Shown: in pieces, positions 22,866 to 35,206 of the stretch
Layout of the letters: each line of letters begins with the position of its first letter
Position numbering within the stretch: the stretch's first letter is position 1
Assembly (NCBI GenBank): GCA_014898415.1
Contig: RCTD01000025.1
Location: 434,001-498,000 of the forward strand
Origin: Stromatinia cepivora
Lineage: Eukaryota > Ascomycota > Leotiomycetes > Helotiales > Sclerotiniaceae
Length of the DNA stretch: 64,000 nucleotides
Direction: 5' to 3'
Notes under the pieces: generated by a model
Told to the model about the DNA's origin: nothing
Databases searched by the model: none
The model's input: the letters and a program-made list of their open reading frames with translations, nothing else
Position numbers and translations under genes: made by a program

Positions 22866-25754
22866 ATGAATACTTCTTCAGCCTATACGCCTCTCGAATG
22901 TTTATTATTATTCCAGTCTTTAGTCGCATATGGCACTGATCCAAACTCATTCGTTCAAATTTCCCAACTCTTGACAAATAATTCCTTGGTTAAGGATGGG
23001 GAGACCTACGATGCTGGAAGACTGAGCCCAGAATTACTGGGGGATCTATATTTACGACTTCTGCGAGAGGAATTAAAAAATGATGCGGAGCAAGATGTGC
23101 AAGAAGAAAATGGACCAGCACCGTCAAAAAAACGAAAACTCTCAAGCCCACCTTTACCAACAATAAAGGATGCCCAACCCTACCGAGAAAAATTGCCAAT
23201 TTTAGTAGAGAGGTTATATGCGCGGTATAGAGATTATATCGTACGGGCGATCAGGGAAGATGAAGAAAACTACCGGGCTGTTCAACGAGATATTGCCGCG
23301 ATCGAGAGAGGAGATTGGGATGAGAGAATATTGAGAGGAGACCGGGCTGTGATTGAACAGAATGGGCATAGCCAAGCCGAGGATGCTGGCACGAAGCCGA
23401 ATGGTATCACTAGCAGTCTTCCTACCATGGAGGAATGTAAATCACGGGAGTCCAAACCTTTGGATAGCAGACTGCAGGAGCCACGGCCGACAGAACCAAA
23501 GCGTCTGGAGCCCCAACTTCCACAATTCAAATCTTTTGAGATAGCTATTCCTCCGCCGTTACCTCAAGTTGTAAGAGAGCAATCAAGAACAAAAGCATCT
23601 CCGTCTCCAGGCCCTTCGCCAAGAACCGAAGGTCGACCAGAAGGTTTGGCTATCAGTGATGTTTTAAACTCCCAAAATTCCACTCCCATCCCCCCCCCAA
23701 AGCATGTTACGGAACAGCAGCCTCGAAATGGCACGCAACATGGGGCGCCACCAATGGCTCATCAAAGATCTGGCAGTCACGGTCCTCATGGTCCATCTCC
23801 TTTACAAACTCAGGCTCATTCGCCTCAACTTGGTCCTCCTCCTTTGCAATGGGAGCCACCATTTCACCCTGGCCCCAATCCCCCACAGTTCCATAACTCC
23901 CAGCCTGGATCGCCACATCCATCTCCGCACTCCCAATTTTATCCTCCACAGTTTCCTCCACATACATATCCTCCTCATTCATACCCTTCTCCTAACCACC
24001 GGAATTCTCTACCAAGTCCACATTTACCTCCGCCCCATCATTCTGTACCATCTTCTCCATTGAACCCTCAATATCAACAGGGGGTTCTTTTGCCACCGCC
24101 TCATACGATGGGCAGGTCCCCAAGCACGTCTGGCACGCAACTAGATGCGTTAGCAGACATTGCTGGACAGCAATATCGTGCATCTTCCGGTTCCCCTATG
24201 CTTCAGCAAGGGCCATTACCTCCGGTATCTCTGCCTCAAGGATCTATGCCACATGTCCCGCCTCATATTCCATATACGCATTCCTTCCCACCTCCACCTC
24301 CACAAAGACCTCTGTCTTCGACTGGTCATCCTCCCCCACAATGGAATGCTCCCTTCCAACCGCCATACCCGGTACCAAACTACCAATTCAATGGACCGCC
24401 CCCCAATACTCGACCACCTTTTCCCCGACCAGAACTTGTTGCTCCCGAGAACAGGCAATATAATTCACCTTATAACGCAAATCAAAGTCCACGGCCTTCT
24501 CTACCTACGAATACTCCGGTGCAGCACAGGCCACAATTACCGCGGCCTCATACTCCGTTATCTCAAGCACCTCAATCATTCATGACTGGAAGTGGCACTA
24601 AATGGACTCCAAGACCATCTGGGGCTACTCCACGATTGTCTAGAGAGCCTTCCCGCCCTCAGATCGAACCTCTTAGTCCTGTGTTAAAACCTAAAGTGTT
24701 ACCTCAATCCGTGGAGAAGTCGTCACATAAGAAAGCACATTCAAAGCAGGATTCTACAAAAACAGGCAAGCCGCATACACCAAGCACACTACGCAAGCGA
24801 GCCGGCAGCATAACCTCAACCCCTACTACTGGACCACTTAGAAGGAGTCAATCGGTACAGTCACATGCTGATGAACTCTCTTTGGACACTGAAAACTCTG
24901 GTCTTCATTTTAAACAAGAAGTCGCGACACCTCGTGGCGTTGGTGATGTAGCCGATATTGCGGCTGATGAAAGTACAAGTCGACAATCTAAAGTACCACA
25001 ATCACCTCGACAAGCAATGAAGCGAAAGCGTATTGACAGTCCTGAACTTAGGGAACCACGAGGGCCACCTCTTTTTGTTTTATGGACTCGCGCCTTTCCA
25101 AAGATCAGTGTCTCTGCCCTAGAATCAATTAGTGGTCATCGGAATGCGAGCACATTTGCAAATCCGGTCAAGGAACGCGATGCTCCAGGTTATAAAGATC
25201 TTATTCTTCGTCCACAAGATCTCAAATCTATTCGAACGGCCATTACAGCTGGACATAAAGCTGCAGCGGCTGTGGCAGCTGCCCAAGCTGCACCTGATGA
25301 TCAAGGTCAATCAAGTGCATGGCTTCCTATCTCTGAAGATTTAATCCCTCCAAAAGGCATAATAAATTATGCTCAATTTGAAAAAGAATTGATGCGAATG
25401 TTTGCTAATGCTATTATGTTTAATCCGGATCCAGATCGTGGATTTGGGAAATCATTTGAAAACAAGAGGAAAGAGTCTGAGAGGGGAGCGGTGTATGAAA
25501 TTGATGAGAATTCATTGGTGAAGGATACAAGAGCCATGTTCATGGATGTCGAGAAAGATATTGGAGCATTAAGGAGTGCAGAGAGAAGAAGCGAAGAAGC
25601 TGCTGAAAGAGAAGCTCTTGGTGGTCCTTGGGGTGTTAGACATACAATTAGTCATGTCGGACCTGATGATGATGAAGTGGATGAATTAGCTGGGGATGGA
25701 GATGCTGGCGTAGGCAACGGCGGTGGCTCATTAAAAAGAAGAAGAAAGGTGTAA
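22866..25754 (+). CDS. Bromodomain protein, BRD8/Bdc1-like (NuA4 acetyltransferase subunit type)
   Basis: Single-exon protein of 962 residues. The N-terminus (MNTSSAYTPLECLLLFQSL, then helices to about residue 130) resembles the conserved N-terminal region of BRD8-type proteins. A long Pro/His/Gln/Ser-rich disordered region spans about 230-640. A divergent bromodomain lies at about 733-870: the sequence SGHRNASTFANPV, the PGYKDLI turn and MFANAIMFNPD, whose Asn (residue 853) matches the acetyl-lysine-binding Asn. An Ala-rich insertion (KAAAAVAAAQAA) lies between helices. The tail ends in the basic SLKRRRKV, a possible nuclear signal. Fission yeast Bdc1 and human BRD8 are NuA4/TIP60 subunits, so a nuclear chromatin role is inferred. 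The 22866 ATG was chosen over 22767 because the extra 33 residues look like leader. Confidence 0.8.
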   Translation: MNTSSAYTPLECLLLFQSLVAYGTDPNSFVQISQLLTNNSLVKDGETYDAGRLSPELLGDLYLRLLREELKNDAEQDVQEENGPAPSKKRKLSSPPLPTIKDAQPYREKLPILVERLYARYRDYIVRAIREDEENYRAVQRDIAAIERGDWDERILRGDRAVIEQNGHSQAEDAGTKPNGITSSLPTMEECKSRESKPLDSRLQEPRPTEPKRLEPQLPQFKSFEIAIPPPLPQVVREQSRTKASPSPGPSPRTEGRPEGLAISDVLNSQNSTPIPPPKHVTEQQPRNGTQHGAPPMAHQRSGSHGPHGPSPLQTQAHSPQLGPPPLQWEPPFHPGPNPPQFHNSQPGSPHPSPHSQFYPPQFPPHTYPPHSYPSPNHRNSLPSPHLPPPHHSVPSSPLNPQYQQGVLLPPPHTMGRSPSTSGTQLDALADIAGQQYRASSGSPMLQQGPLPPVSLPQGSMPHVPPHIPYTHSFPPPPPQRPLSSTGHPPPQWNAPFQPPYPVPNYQFNGPPPNTRPPFPRPELVAPENRQYNSPYNANQSPRPSLPTNTPVQHRPQLPRPHTPLSQAPQSFMTGSGTKWTPRPSGATPRLSREPSRPQIEPLSPVLKPKVLPQSVEKSSHKKAHSKQDSTKTGKPHTPSTLRKRAGSITSTPTTGPLRRSQSVQSHADELSLDTENSGLHFKQEVATPRGVGDVADIAADESTSRQSKVPQSPRQAMKRKRIDSPELREPRGPPLFVLWTRAFPKISVSALESISGHRNASTFANPVKERDAPGYKDLILRPQDLKSIRTAITAGHKAAAAVAAAQAAPDDQGQSSAWLPISEDLIPPKGIINYAQFEKELMRMFANAIMFNPDPDRGFGKSFENKRKESERGAVYEIDENSLVKDTRAMFMDVEKDIGALRSAERRSEEAAEREALGGPWGVRHTISHVGPDDDEVDELAGDGDAGVGNGGGSLKRRRKV

Positions 25755-26958
25755 AGTTGTGGCTTCGCTTGTAGTGTTTATTCTACAAGGGATATGTAAA
25801 TATTATTGTGCCACGAGATATACGTTAATGAATATGAGAGACGTCATCATCAGACTTGTTAGTCTTTTCAAACTACTTTCATGAGATTTGGAGTTTAGTG
25901 AGTCTTGCTTTGCTATATTTATTCGTTATAAAACACTCTATCACCTAACATTATTGGCTGAATACAGGTATGGTCAAAAATAAAGGCAATATTTGGAAGT
26001 CCAAATTTTGAATCACAACTTGAGCATTGAGACTCATTTGTTCGAATCGAATTCATGTCTCAGAACTTTAATTAGTATCTTACCTTCCAAGAAACAGGAC
26101 TTGAAATCGAGTCACGTAGGTCTGCTGGGCAATCAGTTTCAAACCCTCTTCTTCCTTCATCTCGTCCTAAATCCAATACATAATCCACGCTCTTCCCTAT
26201 TCTTCCAAAATTGGATGTGGTGACATTCTTAACATTGTGATTACCACGGCTGGCATCAACCTTCTTGCGGCTAATCCATCAAATTCATCAAAGACACGAT
26301 AGAAAGTCTCGAACACGAGAGATATTTCCTCTGGAGACTTTCTGAATTAAAAGGAAGATGTATCACTGCACCGGCTTTGAAGATGTAGAGAGGGTAATTG
26401 ATCTTCAATCAGAAGTCAAGATGAGGTAAAGTAGAGTATTAATGCAGCTCTCGCTAAAGCAAAGTTAACGGAGTCTATCTGCAATTCACACAGTGACGTT
26501 AGTAAGTAGTGATAGTTCAGGAAACTTCTATTATCGAGTATAAGTTCCAAGATCAGAGTAGTACTTAACGAGGGATAGGGATCTATCTGTCATCAAGAAG
26601 GATGGAGAATCTGGCCGATCAGTGATGCCCTTCTTACACCTGAAATTTCCAGCATGACAGAAGACAGCTCTTTTGATAGCACTGAGATTAAGGTTACATT
26701 ACTCTTACGGAAAAGTGGACACTCTCATTGTTCTGAAAATACGGTAATTATTATCCGATAGATGTTTTAATTCAATATTCAACCATTATTGTACAAAACA
26801 CACCTATACTCAAACTTGTTTCTATGAATGAAGCTAACTTCTCAAATTACAGTCTGCAACTTAGTCGACACTTGTGCATACCAATCCATTGCACCATTTA
26901 CCTTTGTCTCTCATCCTTCATACATTCAGTAATAAAATTGAATCTAACTTCACTTCCT
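25755..26958. other. Intergenic
   Basis: 3' flank of the bromodomain gene. Frames at 25993-26223 and 26824-27104 lack support; the latter overlaps the end of the reverse-strand gene. Confidence 0.4.
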
Positions 26959-27703
26959 TCACGTTCTTCCGTCTTCGAACTTTATCCTTGCCAGAGCGCG
27001 GCGGAGTACTTGAAGGACCAGGTAATGGCGAGGGCTTGTCACCAGTGGCGACGTTCCATCCTGAAGGTTACGCAATGATTCCATGGCACGCAAATTATCC
27101 CTAGTCGCAGGTACATTAGGTTCTCGTCTCTCCTCCGCCCGTTCTTTCCATAGTTTGGAAGCGCGTTCTCGTTGCGAATGCACTTCACCTATCAAAGCAT
27201 TGAGATATCTGGCACGTAACTCTTCGGGGCCCCAATCTCGTTCCAGTACTCGTCTCCCCTTGAGTTCCTCCCATTTGACTTCTGAATTCCCCGGTGCGGA
27301 TAATCCGCGACTCAGTTGATCTTTTTGCCATTGAAAAGGAACATTAACAAACTTCCATTCTGCGGCTAGACGGAGGGACTTCTCGGAGGCGAGCAGGAGC
27401 GGTTCACTTACTATCCTGGTTGAATCTATACCCAAGTATGAACCCATTATCTCAATAGTCCTGGAAATCTTATTCATGATCATCAAAGTCCAATGGGTTT
27501 GATGATATAATTGTATTAGCAAATAGTGGAAAGCTTTTGGAAGGGGTAGCGTTTGCTCTCGTAATCGTTTTTCTTTGTCTCATTGCTATGAGTATTCCAG
27601 AAACCCAAAAAGTACTGCAAATGAAGACCAAGTCAGGTCCATGCCATGTGCTAGTCACACAATTTACGGCCTCGTCAGAGAGATATCCTTTTATGCTGCT
27701 CAA
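26959..27703 (-). pseudogene. Unrecognised reading frames, possibly one broken gene
   Basis: Two reverse-strand pieces. The first (27470-27703) contains one likely membrane segment (DLVFICSTFWVSGILIAM). The second (26959-27477) opens MNKISRTIEIMGSYLG and is rich in charged helices (WEELKGRRVLERDWGPEELR). The two pieces are in different frames and overlap at 27470-27477. A 53-nt GTAAAT...TTGCAG segment inside the first piece could be an intron. The first piece is in the same frame as the upstream gene at 27710-28108, separated only by a TAA at 27710-27712. Either one gene has been broken by a stop and a frameshift, or exon joins are missing from this reading. No family recognised. Confidence 0.35.
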
Positions 27704-27709
27704 TTCACC

Positions 27710-28108
27710 TTAGCATAATAGATTGTCAATGGCAGATATGTAATTTTGTTCTCTGATAGTACTGAGCCAATAAGAATTGGTGGTATTGAGGTCGACCTCT
27801 TGCACGATAACTGGATATGTACCATTTGAATCCTTAAATAGATATACCCGCACTTTAGCAACAGAAATAATTTGAGATTCGTCATTATTACTGGGATTCT
27901 TGACAGTTTGTGAAGACCGAGTGGACGGTTTATTGACGGTGGAAATAATATCGGGGTCTGTGGCAATTAATTGGATTCTTGATATCTTCTTGGGAGTGGC
28001 CAAGCTTTTCAAAAGCTGCGAGATATCTGACGGGTTGTCAATTGCTACCTGAGGATGCAGTGGAGCACCTTGATTAATGGTTGCGAATGAGCTAGAAACT
28101 AGAAACAT
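27710..28108 (-). CDS. Hypothetical protein
   Basis: 132 residues on the reverse strand, starting MFLVSSSFATINQG and ending DNLLC. The sequence is polar with a Thr/Ser/Asn-rich middle (about 55-80) and a more ordered C-terminal part containing VRVYLFKDSNGTYPVIVQEV. There is no clear signal peptide, although the first 10 residues are mildly hydrophobic. The same frame continues past the stop with protein-like sequence, so this may be the N-terminal part of a longer ancestral protein. Function unknown. Confidence 0.35.
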   Translation of the reverse strand: MFLVSSSFATINQGAPLHPQVAIDNPSDISQLLKSLATPKKISRIQLIATDPDIISTVNKPSTRSSQTVKNPSNNDESQIISVAKVRVYLFKDSNGTYPVIVQEVDLNTTNSYWLSTIREQNYISAIDNLLC

Positions 28109-29006
28109 TGCTGGAGTTTTGAAACATTTCTCTCAACATTTCTCCGAAGGTTAACGAAGAAAAGGCCGCTTTGCTTGTTTTCTGTTCATACTTGACATAT
28201 TCTGTAGCATTGAGGGCCAATTCAGACCTATCATCTTTGTTTGATGACTAGTCTAGTTTATGTGTCGAGGGTACGTAAAGTTCCAACATCTTGAGAAACA
28301 AACATTCCTTAACTATTCGAAGTCAGATAGCCGTGCGACGCCTCTCTCAGATGTTGATCTTTTGGCGGAAGACAATAGATTGAAGTTCTTTCATGCCCGA
28401 GGTTCTTTCAACAGAATCAACCTCGACTGCACAGATCGCACCGATGTGGTGAAGATTGACTTAGCTTTTGGTATCATCAACAGCTTCAATAGGCGATTTG
28501 GAATCCTCGTGGAGAACGTGGATGTCAAGCGTCGAAGAGTGAAGGACTTTTCAACATCAAATGTCCAAAATGCACGCAACTTCGGTGCTTCCCTCGACAA
28601 CCATTACGGAGATTACTATCAAAACTATGGTCGAATCTCAACCGGCGAAGAATTAACATTTTCTTCTCACATATTATTGAACCTTACATTACCCATTCCT
28701 CTCATACCCTTATCTAGTTTCCCGTCCTCCTTTAACCTCGTCCGCTTACTCTTAAACCCAGAGCCCTCATTCTCAAACATATTCTCAGAATGGATACTAT
28801 ATCGTCCGATACCATTCCAGATACTGAGTCCTCACTGTACAACTTAGGTTTTGAAATTAAAGTTATATCATCTAATCTTCCATACTTGACCAATTCCTAG
28901 GTAGTCACTGTTCAAAAAACCAAATTTATCAAAAAAGCTAATTAAACTTTCCAGGTTATAGCAATCAGGAATTGAATTAAGATTTAGCAGAAATCCAAAA
29001 ATAGTA
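28109..29006. other. Intergenic, possible small gene
   Basis: The forward frame 28260-28847 (195 codons) has a basic central part (FNRRFGILVENVDVKRRRVKDF) but a low-complexity C-terminus and no recognised domain; it overlaps an open reverse frame. I cannot decide whether either is real. The AT-rich transposon block begins immediately after. Confidence 0.3.
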
Positions 29007-30656
29007 ATGTAGTTTATCAGTGCGTGCACCATATCAGTACGCGCACCATTTTCACCTCAATTTACACTTTCAAACCTATATTATTCAACAACAATTGAAT
29101 CAATTGATTAAAACTATTAAGAATCTAATAATCTAAAATCTATTATATTATTTTGATAGATTCTTATATTATAACCTGTTTTTCCATATTTACTACAACA
29201 TCGATTAGAAGATGCTTCCCCATTAGAATTCCCCCCTTTTTGATGCTCATCACATTGAATCTGAATATCAACCTCTTACTGAAATAATATATCAAAAGTC
29301 TTTTATTCAATAAATATTCTTCCTTAATATAATTAAGTTTTTTTCGTATCTCGATGTTTACTTAATACTTCATTTGCCTTCCGAAATATACAAATCTTTG
29401 TATTCAAGAGTATATTTTCATAAATTAATTGCTTTATATCCTTAACTAAAGTTAGTACAATTTCAAATATAAATATAAGGGAACTTGATTGATAACAAGT
29501 TATTCGAAATTTAACTAATATTGATTGAGAAAAAGCTTCAATTGAATTGTAAAGGGTTTAAAAGATCCATTAATTTAGATTGAAAGAAAGAGAAATAAAT
29601 ATACAAATTCGAGTATTTAATTTCGAAAATACAGTTTCAGGATTAAATAATATTAAATCTGTTCCTTGAAATCCTGATTTTATATTCTAAAAGGTAATTG
29701 ATTTTTTATATACAATTTTAAAAGCTATAAAGAATTCAACCTTCGAAATATAATTGATATATACCTTGATAAATCTATTAATTTGATTATTATATAAATA
29801 TTTCAGATTATTAAAACAGCCAACATCAAATAGCTAAATTAAATAACTTGAATGTGATAATAAACATAAATATATAATATCATTCTTTTTATAGTATACT
29901 TGAAAAACAACTGATTTATAACTTTTATGTTCATCTAGTATCAACATTCGATATTTGCCCTTTCTTCAATTCTTAATATATTTATCGAAGTATTTCAATT
30001 ATTCTAAATTTATCTCATTATTTGTTTATCCATTAGATATAGGTTTAATAGTTCATTCCACAAAAAGATCGGTTTCGGTATACCAATTAGAAAGATGAAT
30101 CTATTCTTGAACCATTAGAAATAAAGAAATAATTTCATCCTCCCTATTTCCGTATATTATTACTATAATTCATTTTCGATTATCTAATTATATTAATTTA
30201 TTTCTACCGCATCTTTTAATATTAATAACAACTATTACTGTATTTATAATCTTTATCATAAAACCTATTTCATCGAAATTATAAAAATCACCATTTAAAA
30301 TACTATATTTCGCTTACATATTCATAACCAATCGAAATTATTCTTCAATAAGTTTAAAATCTTTACAAAGAACTCTTTGAAAGTTATAAATATAATTAAA
30401 ACACATCTTTAATTCTTTATAACATTTTACAAATTGATACATTTAAAACTTTCCAACAACTTTTCCCTTTCTCGATTCAAGAATATAATTCGCCATATTT
30501 TCTATCCCCTTAAATTTAAGGGGGAAAACTTTTTAAATTTATATCAAGAATATATAAAATAATTATTTGCTCTTCTACTTTAATAAATTTCAGATTTTAT
30601 AATCGAAATTCAGCAATAAAAATTGTTCTATTCATTTTTCGAATAAATATTATATA

Positions 30657-30822
30657 TGTTGGAAATGAGGCCATCATAGGATTAGAATTGAGGTCACGTG
30701 ATCACAATGATGCATAGACCATATTTGGGAATAACCTCAATTCTATTCTTATTAGAATAATAGATTCTTAATTCAATCTATATAATCAACAATACTACTA
30801 TTTTCTATATCAAAAGTTAATA
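30657..30822 (+). repeat. 5' LTR of copia element D
   Basis: 166 bp, starting TGTTGGAAATGAGG and ending AAAAGTTAATA. It matches 48536-48700 apart from transitions and one single-base deletion. The 3' copy carries more G-to-A/C-to-T changes. Confidence 0.9.
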
Positions 30823-30840
30823 GATTATGAGATCCGGTTG
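30823..30840 (+). other. Primer-binding site of element D (half-tRNA-iMet type)
   Basis: Directly after the 5' LTR lies GATTATGAGATCCGGTTG. TTATGAG followed by CC matches the complement of the initiator tRNA-Met anticodon arm (CTCATAA), as in Drosophila copia, where an internal tRNA fragment primes reverse transcription. The corresponding site in element C is ATTATGAGCCCGGTAG. Confidence 0.65.
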
Positions 30841-31299
30841 TATAATAGTAATTAGAAAGTAAAGCAAATCGAGAAAAGATTAGTATAGCTAATAGGGGTG
30901 AAATAGAATGGAAATCAGAATTTTTATATAATATTATTAAAGCAAAATTGAAATACGATAATATAGTTTATAATTCATAATATTATAAGCCAAAGTGAAG
31001 AGTAGTCTATATAATACTAATATAGAATTATAACAAAAACGAAACGCAAATTCGTACAACTATAAGAAAACATATTACAATATGATTTTATGAATTTTCT
31101 TATTGTTTTATTTTTTATATTTCTTTATTATTTTGAATCTATTTATAGCACATTTTTTAAAATCGTTTTAAAAACCTAAAAACTATCTTCGATACCTATT
31201 AAATAAACAAGAAATCTTTATAATATCGGAATCAAACAATCCTTCGAAACTCGATCAAAACAATTATAAGCGATAATTTAGATAAACGAAAATATAATT

Positions 31300-32160
31300 G
31301 AAAAGAAAAGAATGATTTTATATAATTGATCAAACATTAAATGAATATATATAGATTACAAGACCTAATATAGTATCTGCTTATAAAATCAATAATCATA
31401 TATATTACAATATCGAATTGAAATCGGAATATTTAAAGGATAAAGCGAATATATTATTGTATATTTGTATAACACTTAATGATGATAATGAAGTCTTTAT
31501 TGACAAATATTCAATAATATATATACTCTGGAAATACCTTAAATCAAAATATATCAGAGTCAATACAATTACAGCCAATATATATATAATAATAATCCAG
31601 AACTTTAAATTTCAACCTAATACTTATTCCAATATAATTATTATCGAAATCTAAAACAAATTGAAAGAATATAAAAGGAAATTAGGGATTGTAGATAAAA
31701 GTTGTTGATCAATATATTAAGATATTGTTTTATTTTTGATTTTAATATATAATCTTCCAATTGATTATCAAAGAATAGTAGATATATTGGATATCCAAAT
31801 CAGTTTTAATATCGATGATAAGATCAAGTATTTATAAATTAAAGAATTTCGTTTTAAGAATGGATCAGAATAAGTACAAATTGCAAAAAGATCTAGATAT
31901 ATTTTTCGATGTTAAGAATCAGATTTCGAAATCTTAAATAATATTTACGATCTATATTAAAAGAAAGATTATTATATATGAAATTATCTGTATTTAATAT
32001 AAATCAATAAACTTCTTCATAATTATCTTTATTATCAAAAGAAAAAAGGATTATCGAATCCGAAGAAGGTTTATTTCAATAAGAAAGATCAAATACACCC
32101 TATTAACAATATTTCTGAATTAAACTCCAATATTGAGGATATAATAAAAGAAAATTACAA
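31300..32160 (+). pseudogene. Degenerate gag region of element D
   Basis: Disrupted frames with helical, charged translation. A segment resembling the copia gag hydrophobic core (LPIDYQRIVDIL) precedes a Lys-rich region. No intact CCHC zinc knuckle remains. Confidence 0.5.
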
Positions 32161-32189
32161 TTTGATAAAGGAAACTATTAATAAGGTTT

Positions 32190-32515
32190 CCCTTAGCAAA
32201 TGGTATATTGATATAGGCGTTTCTTTATATATATCTGATTAATCTTTATTATTCAGATTAATAGATTTTATTGTTAAACGAAGGATAAAGATTGATGAAG
32301 AAGTGATATATTATTATTATTGGGGTTTAATGGATATGATATGTGAAGATGGTTTTAAAATATTATTTTTAAATATATTATATATATCAGGATTAAAAGT
32401 AAATTTACTATTAGGAAAAAGGATCTGTGAAATAAAATTGCAAGGGAAATTCAACTTTTATCATATATATTTCAAAAAGGATAATAAGAAAGTTATCTAT
32501 ATTAGAATATAAAAC
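32190..32515 (+). pseudogene. Degenerate copia protease domain (element D)
   Basis: The WYIDIGVSLYISD segment at about 32195-32240 corresponds to the W-x-x-D-S-G-A-S-x-H-I motif of copia proteases, with the catalytic region mutated. It is followed by the usual downstream strand pattern ILFLNILYISGLKVNLLL. Confidence 0.6.
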
Positions 32516-32699
32516 AGAATATATATGATTTTATATATAATCAAAGGATATAAAAATATAGTTTTCTATTCGAATATATATTAAAATAATCAGGAAAAAG
32601 GCTTTTTTTCAAAGATAATCGATGGTATCAAAGGTATCGATAATGAATTAATATTTAAGGAGAAAAAGAGATATTTATTATAATATCAAAGATTCAATT

Positions 32700-33560
32700 A
32701 TTTAAATTCAAATAAGATCAAGAATCTATATAAAATATTCAATATAATTAAATTAATAAAAATCCCAATTGAATTAGATATCTATAAAATATATATATTC
32801 ATTAAAATAATCAATTATATTCCAAAGCAATTGAATCTATATAAATCAAAAAGATTCGAATTTATATATTTCGATATTATAGAACCATTCCCAAAATCGA
32901 TTCGAGGGAATTGTTATTTTATATTGATTATCGATAATTATACAAAAATAAATTGAATTATATTATTTAAACAAAAAAATAATATAATTCAAACTTTGAA
33001 AACTTGGAAAAAGAAGATGGAATTGATTATTAAAGAAAAGATCATTGTAATTAGGATTAACAATATATTGGAACTCCTATAAGCTATTTATAAATAATCA
33101 TTAAATATATGATTCGAAGTTATAACAATTGCTTCTTTATATCAAAACAAACCTGCAAAATAGAATATAAGGATTATAAAAATAGATATAAAAACAATAC
33201 TAAAAGAAACTGGATTATTATTAAAATTTTGAAATGAAGTTATAAAATACAATGTTTATATCAGGAATCGTACTAATATTGGTCCTGATATAAATAGAAT
33301 AGATTGATTTTCTATAGAAGCTTTTACAAATATAATATTAGATATAGAGATATACAAAATCTGGGGGAGTAAATGTTATACTTATATCAATCCCAAAACT
33401 ATTCCGAAAGGATAAAGATATAACAAATTGTGGGATACTTTGAAAATCGGTATATTTTTAGGATATTCAAAAATTACAAATAAATATATCAAAGTGTATT
33501 CTCTAAAACTAAGCTATATATTTCGATCAAATAGAATAATTATAAATAAATCTTATCGAG
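32700..33560 (+). pseudogene. Degenerate copia integrase (element D)
   Basis: Translation in the surviving frames gives RFEFIYFDIIEPFPKSIRGN (first-Asp region), FILIIDNYTK and the copia integrase C-terminal signature IGIFLGYSK near 33455. Interrupted by several stops. Confidence 0.65.
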
Positions 33561-34339
33561 AAGGAGATTTAGATCTTAAATTAAAAAAATGTAAATTAGG
33601 TCTATAAGGAATAAAGAATATAAAGCCAAATCGAAGATCTTGTAGTAGATCAATAACAAACAAAGTATCTTTTTTATTTTCAGCATTTTTTTTATCTTTA
33701 ACATCAAACACAATATCTATATTATCTTTATTCCAAATGTTCTCTTCAATAGATATTATACCGAATTCAATGATTATATTAAATACTCTAATTATCGAAT
33801 TGAAACCAGATAAATTAGATATATCAATACTAATATATAATAAAAATAAAGATGGCAATATCCAAAAGATAAATCAAGAATCTTTTTCTAAGGATATTGA
33901 ATCTTCTTTTAAGGATACTTTAAATATCGAATCCATTATTCTAGAGATTTTAATCCAAGAATCAATTTCTACAAACCCTAAATTTGTACCAAAAACAAAA
34001 TTTAAGATTGTCTTAAATTTTATTGACAAACCCATTTCAATAGGATCAGAAAGTAAAGTAAATCCATAATTATCTAAGATCGAATAAAAGAATACAATGA
34101 ATCTTGAAAATAAACCCCCAAAATATCTAATACGAAAACGGAAAAGAGATATAGAATAAGATCCTAAAGAAAAATAGAAAAACAAGGTTATAAGGGTATT
34201 GATTGTAATATCTATATAAGCCAAAATTCAAAAAAGTATAGAATATATTATAATTATAATCCCAATTATTTACAAAATGAACCTTTATATCAAAAATAAA
34301 ATCATTTCAGATTTTATGATTTTATTAATAGATACAAAC

Positions 34340-35043
34340 AATATAGAAGATATAATATATCCAACCAAAGAAATTCTGGAAATCAAAATATTAAGAATTT
34401 ATAAGGAAACAATATCGGATCAAGAATATTTTGAAAAATGGAAGAAAGTTATCCAAAAGGAAATCATATTTTTGATTCAAAATGATATTTGGGAAGAATA
34501 TATACTTTTTAAAGGAAATAATCTAGTTTCGATAAAATAGATATTTATAATTAAGATTAAGGATAACAAGGTAGAACAATTCAAGGTAAGATTAATAATT
34601 CGAAAATTCAATTAGATATTAAGAAAAAATTATAACAAAATATTTGTATTAATAATAAGGTTAAATATACTTAAATTGTTTTTAATTATTGTTGTAAAGG
34701 AACATTTGGAATATTTATATTTCGATATCAAAAACGCTTTTATTGAATTATATTTGAAGGAAGAGATCTATTTCGAATTATTCTAAAATATTAAAATCGA
34801 AAAGGGATATATATTATAAGCTTTACAAAATCTATATAATTTGAAATAAACTAGAAGAAACTGGAATTTATTATTGAAGAAAAAGCTTTTAGATATAAAC
34901 TTTATATAAAATTTAACAAATCTATATTTGTATATATTCAAAAACTGTAATATAATATTATTGATATATATCAATGATATCATTATTGTATCATATATAT
35001 CATCACAAATCATTTGATTCGATAAAAAACTATTAATCTATTT
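34340..35043 (+). pseudogene. Degenerate copia reverse transcriptase, 5' part (element D)
   Basis: Starts with the FEKWKKVIQKEIIFLIQNDI region that precedes copia RT, followed by SIKWIFIIKIKDNK (after one stop) and LYFDIKNAFIELYLKEEIYF, the conserved DV-x-x-AFL-x-G block. A YINDIIIVSY segment near 34965-34995 corresponds to the Y-V-D-D catalytic box, with the first Asp changed to Asn. The sequence is cut by element E at 35044. Confidence 0.75.
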
Positions 35044-35206
35044 TGTTAACAAGTCATATTGAGTGGGTGGAAAAGCCTTATTATTCTAAGGTTATCTGGC
35101 TAGAAGCTATTATACAGGTTGTGTGATTCGGTAGAATCATATGCAGGCTAATCCCATTATAGTATAGTCCTATGCTTAGATATACAGTATGATCCAAAAT
35201 CCAATA
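35044..35206 (-). repeat. LTR of element E (3' LTR in element orientation)
   Basis: 163 bp; same length as and collinear with 37188-37350. Differences are almost all transitions. Confidence 0.88.

Noticed and set aside
28260..28847. Forward frame of 195 codons
   Set aside because: No domain, overlapping open reverse frame, low-complexity end; kept only as a remark in the intergenic entry.
33553..34224. Open frames on both strands near 33553-34224 inside element D
   Set aside because: They lie in the pol spacer of a RIP-altered retrotransposon; AT-rich sequence is open by chance and the forward translation is explained as part of pol.
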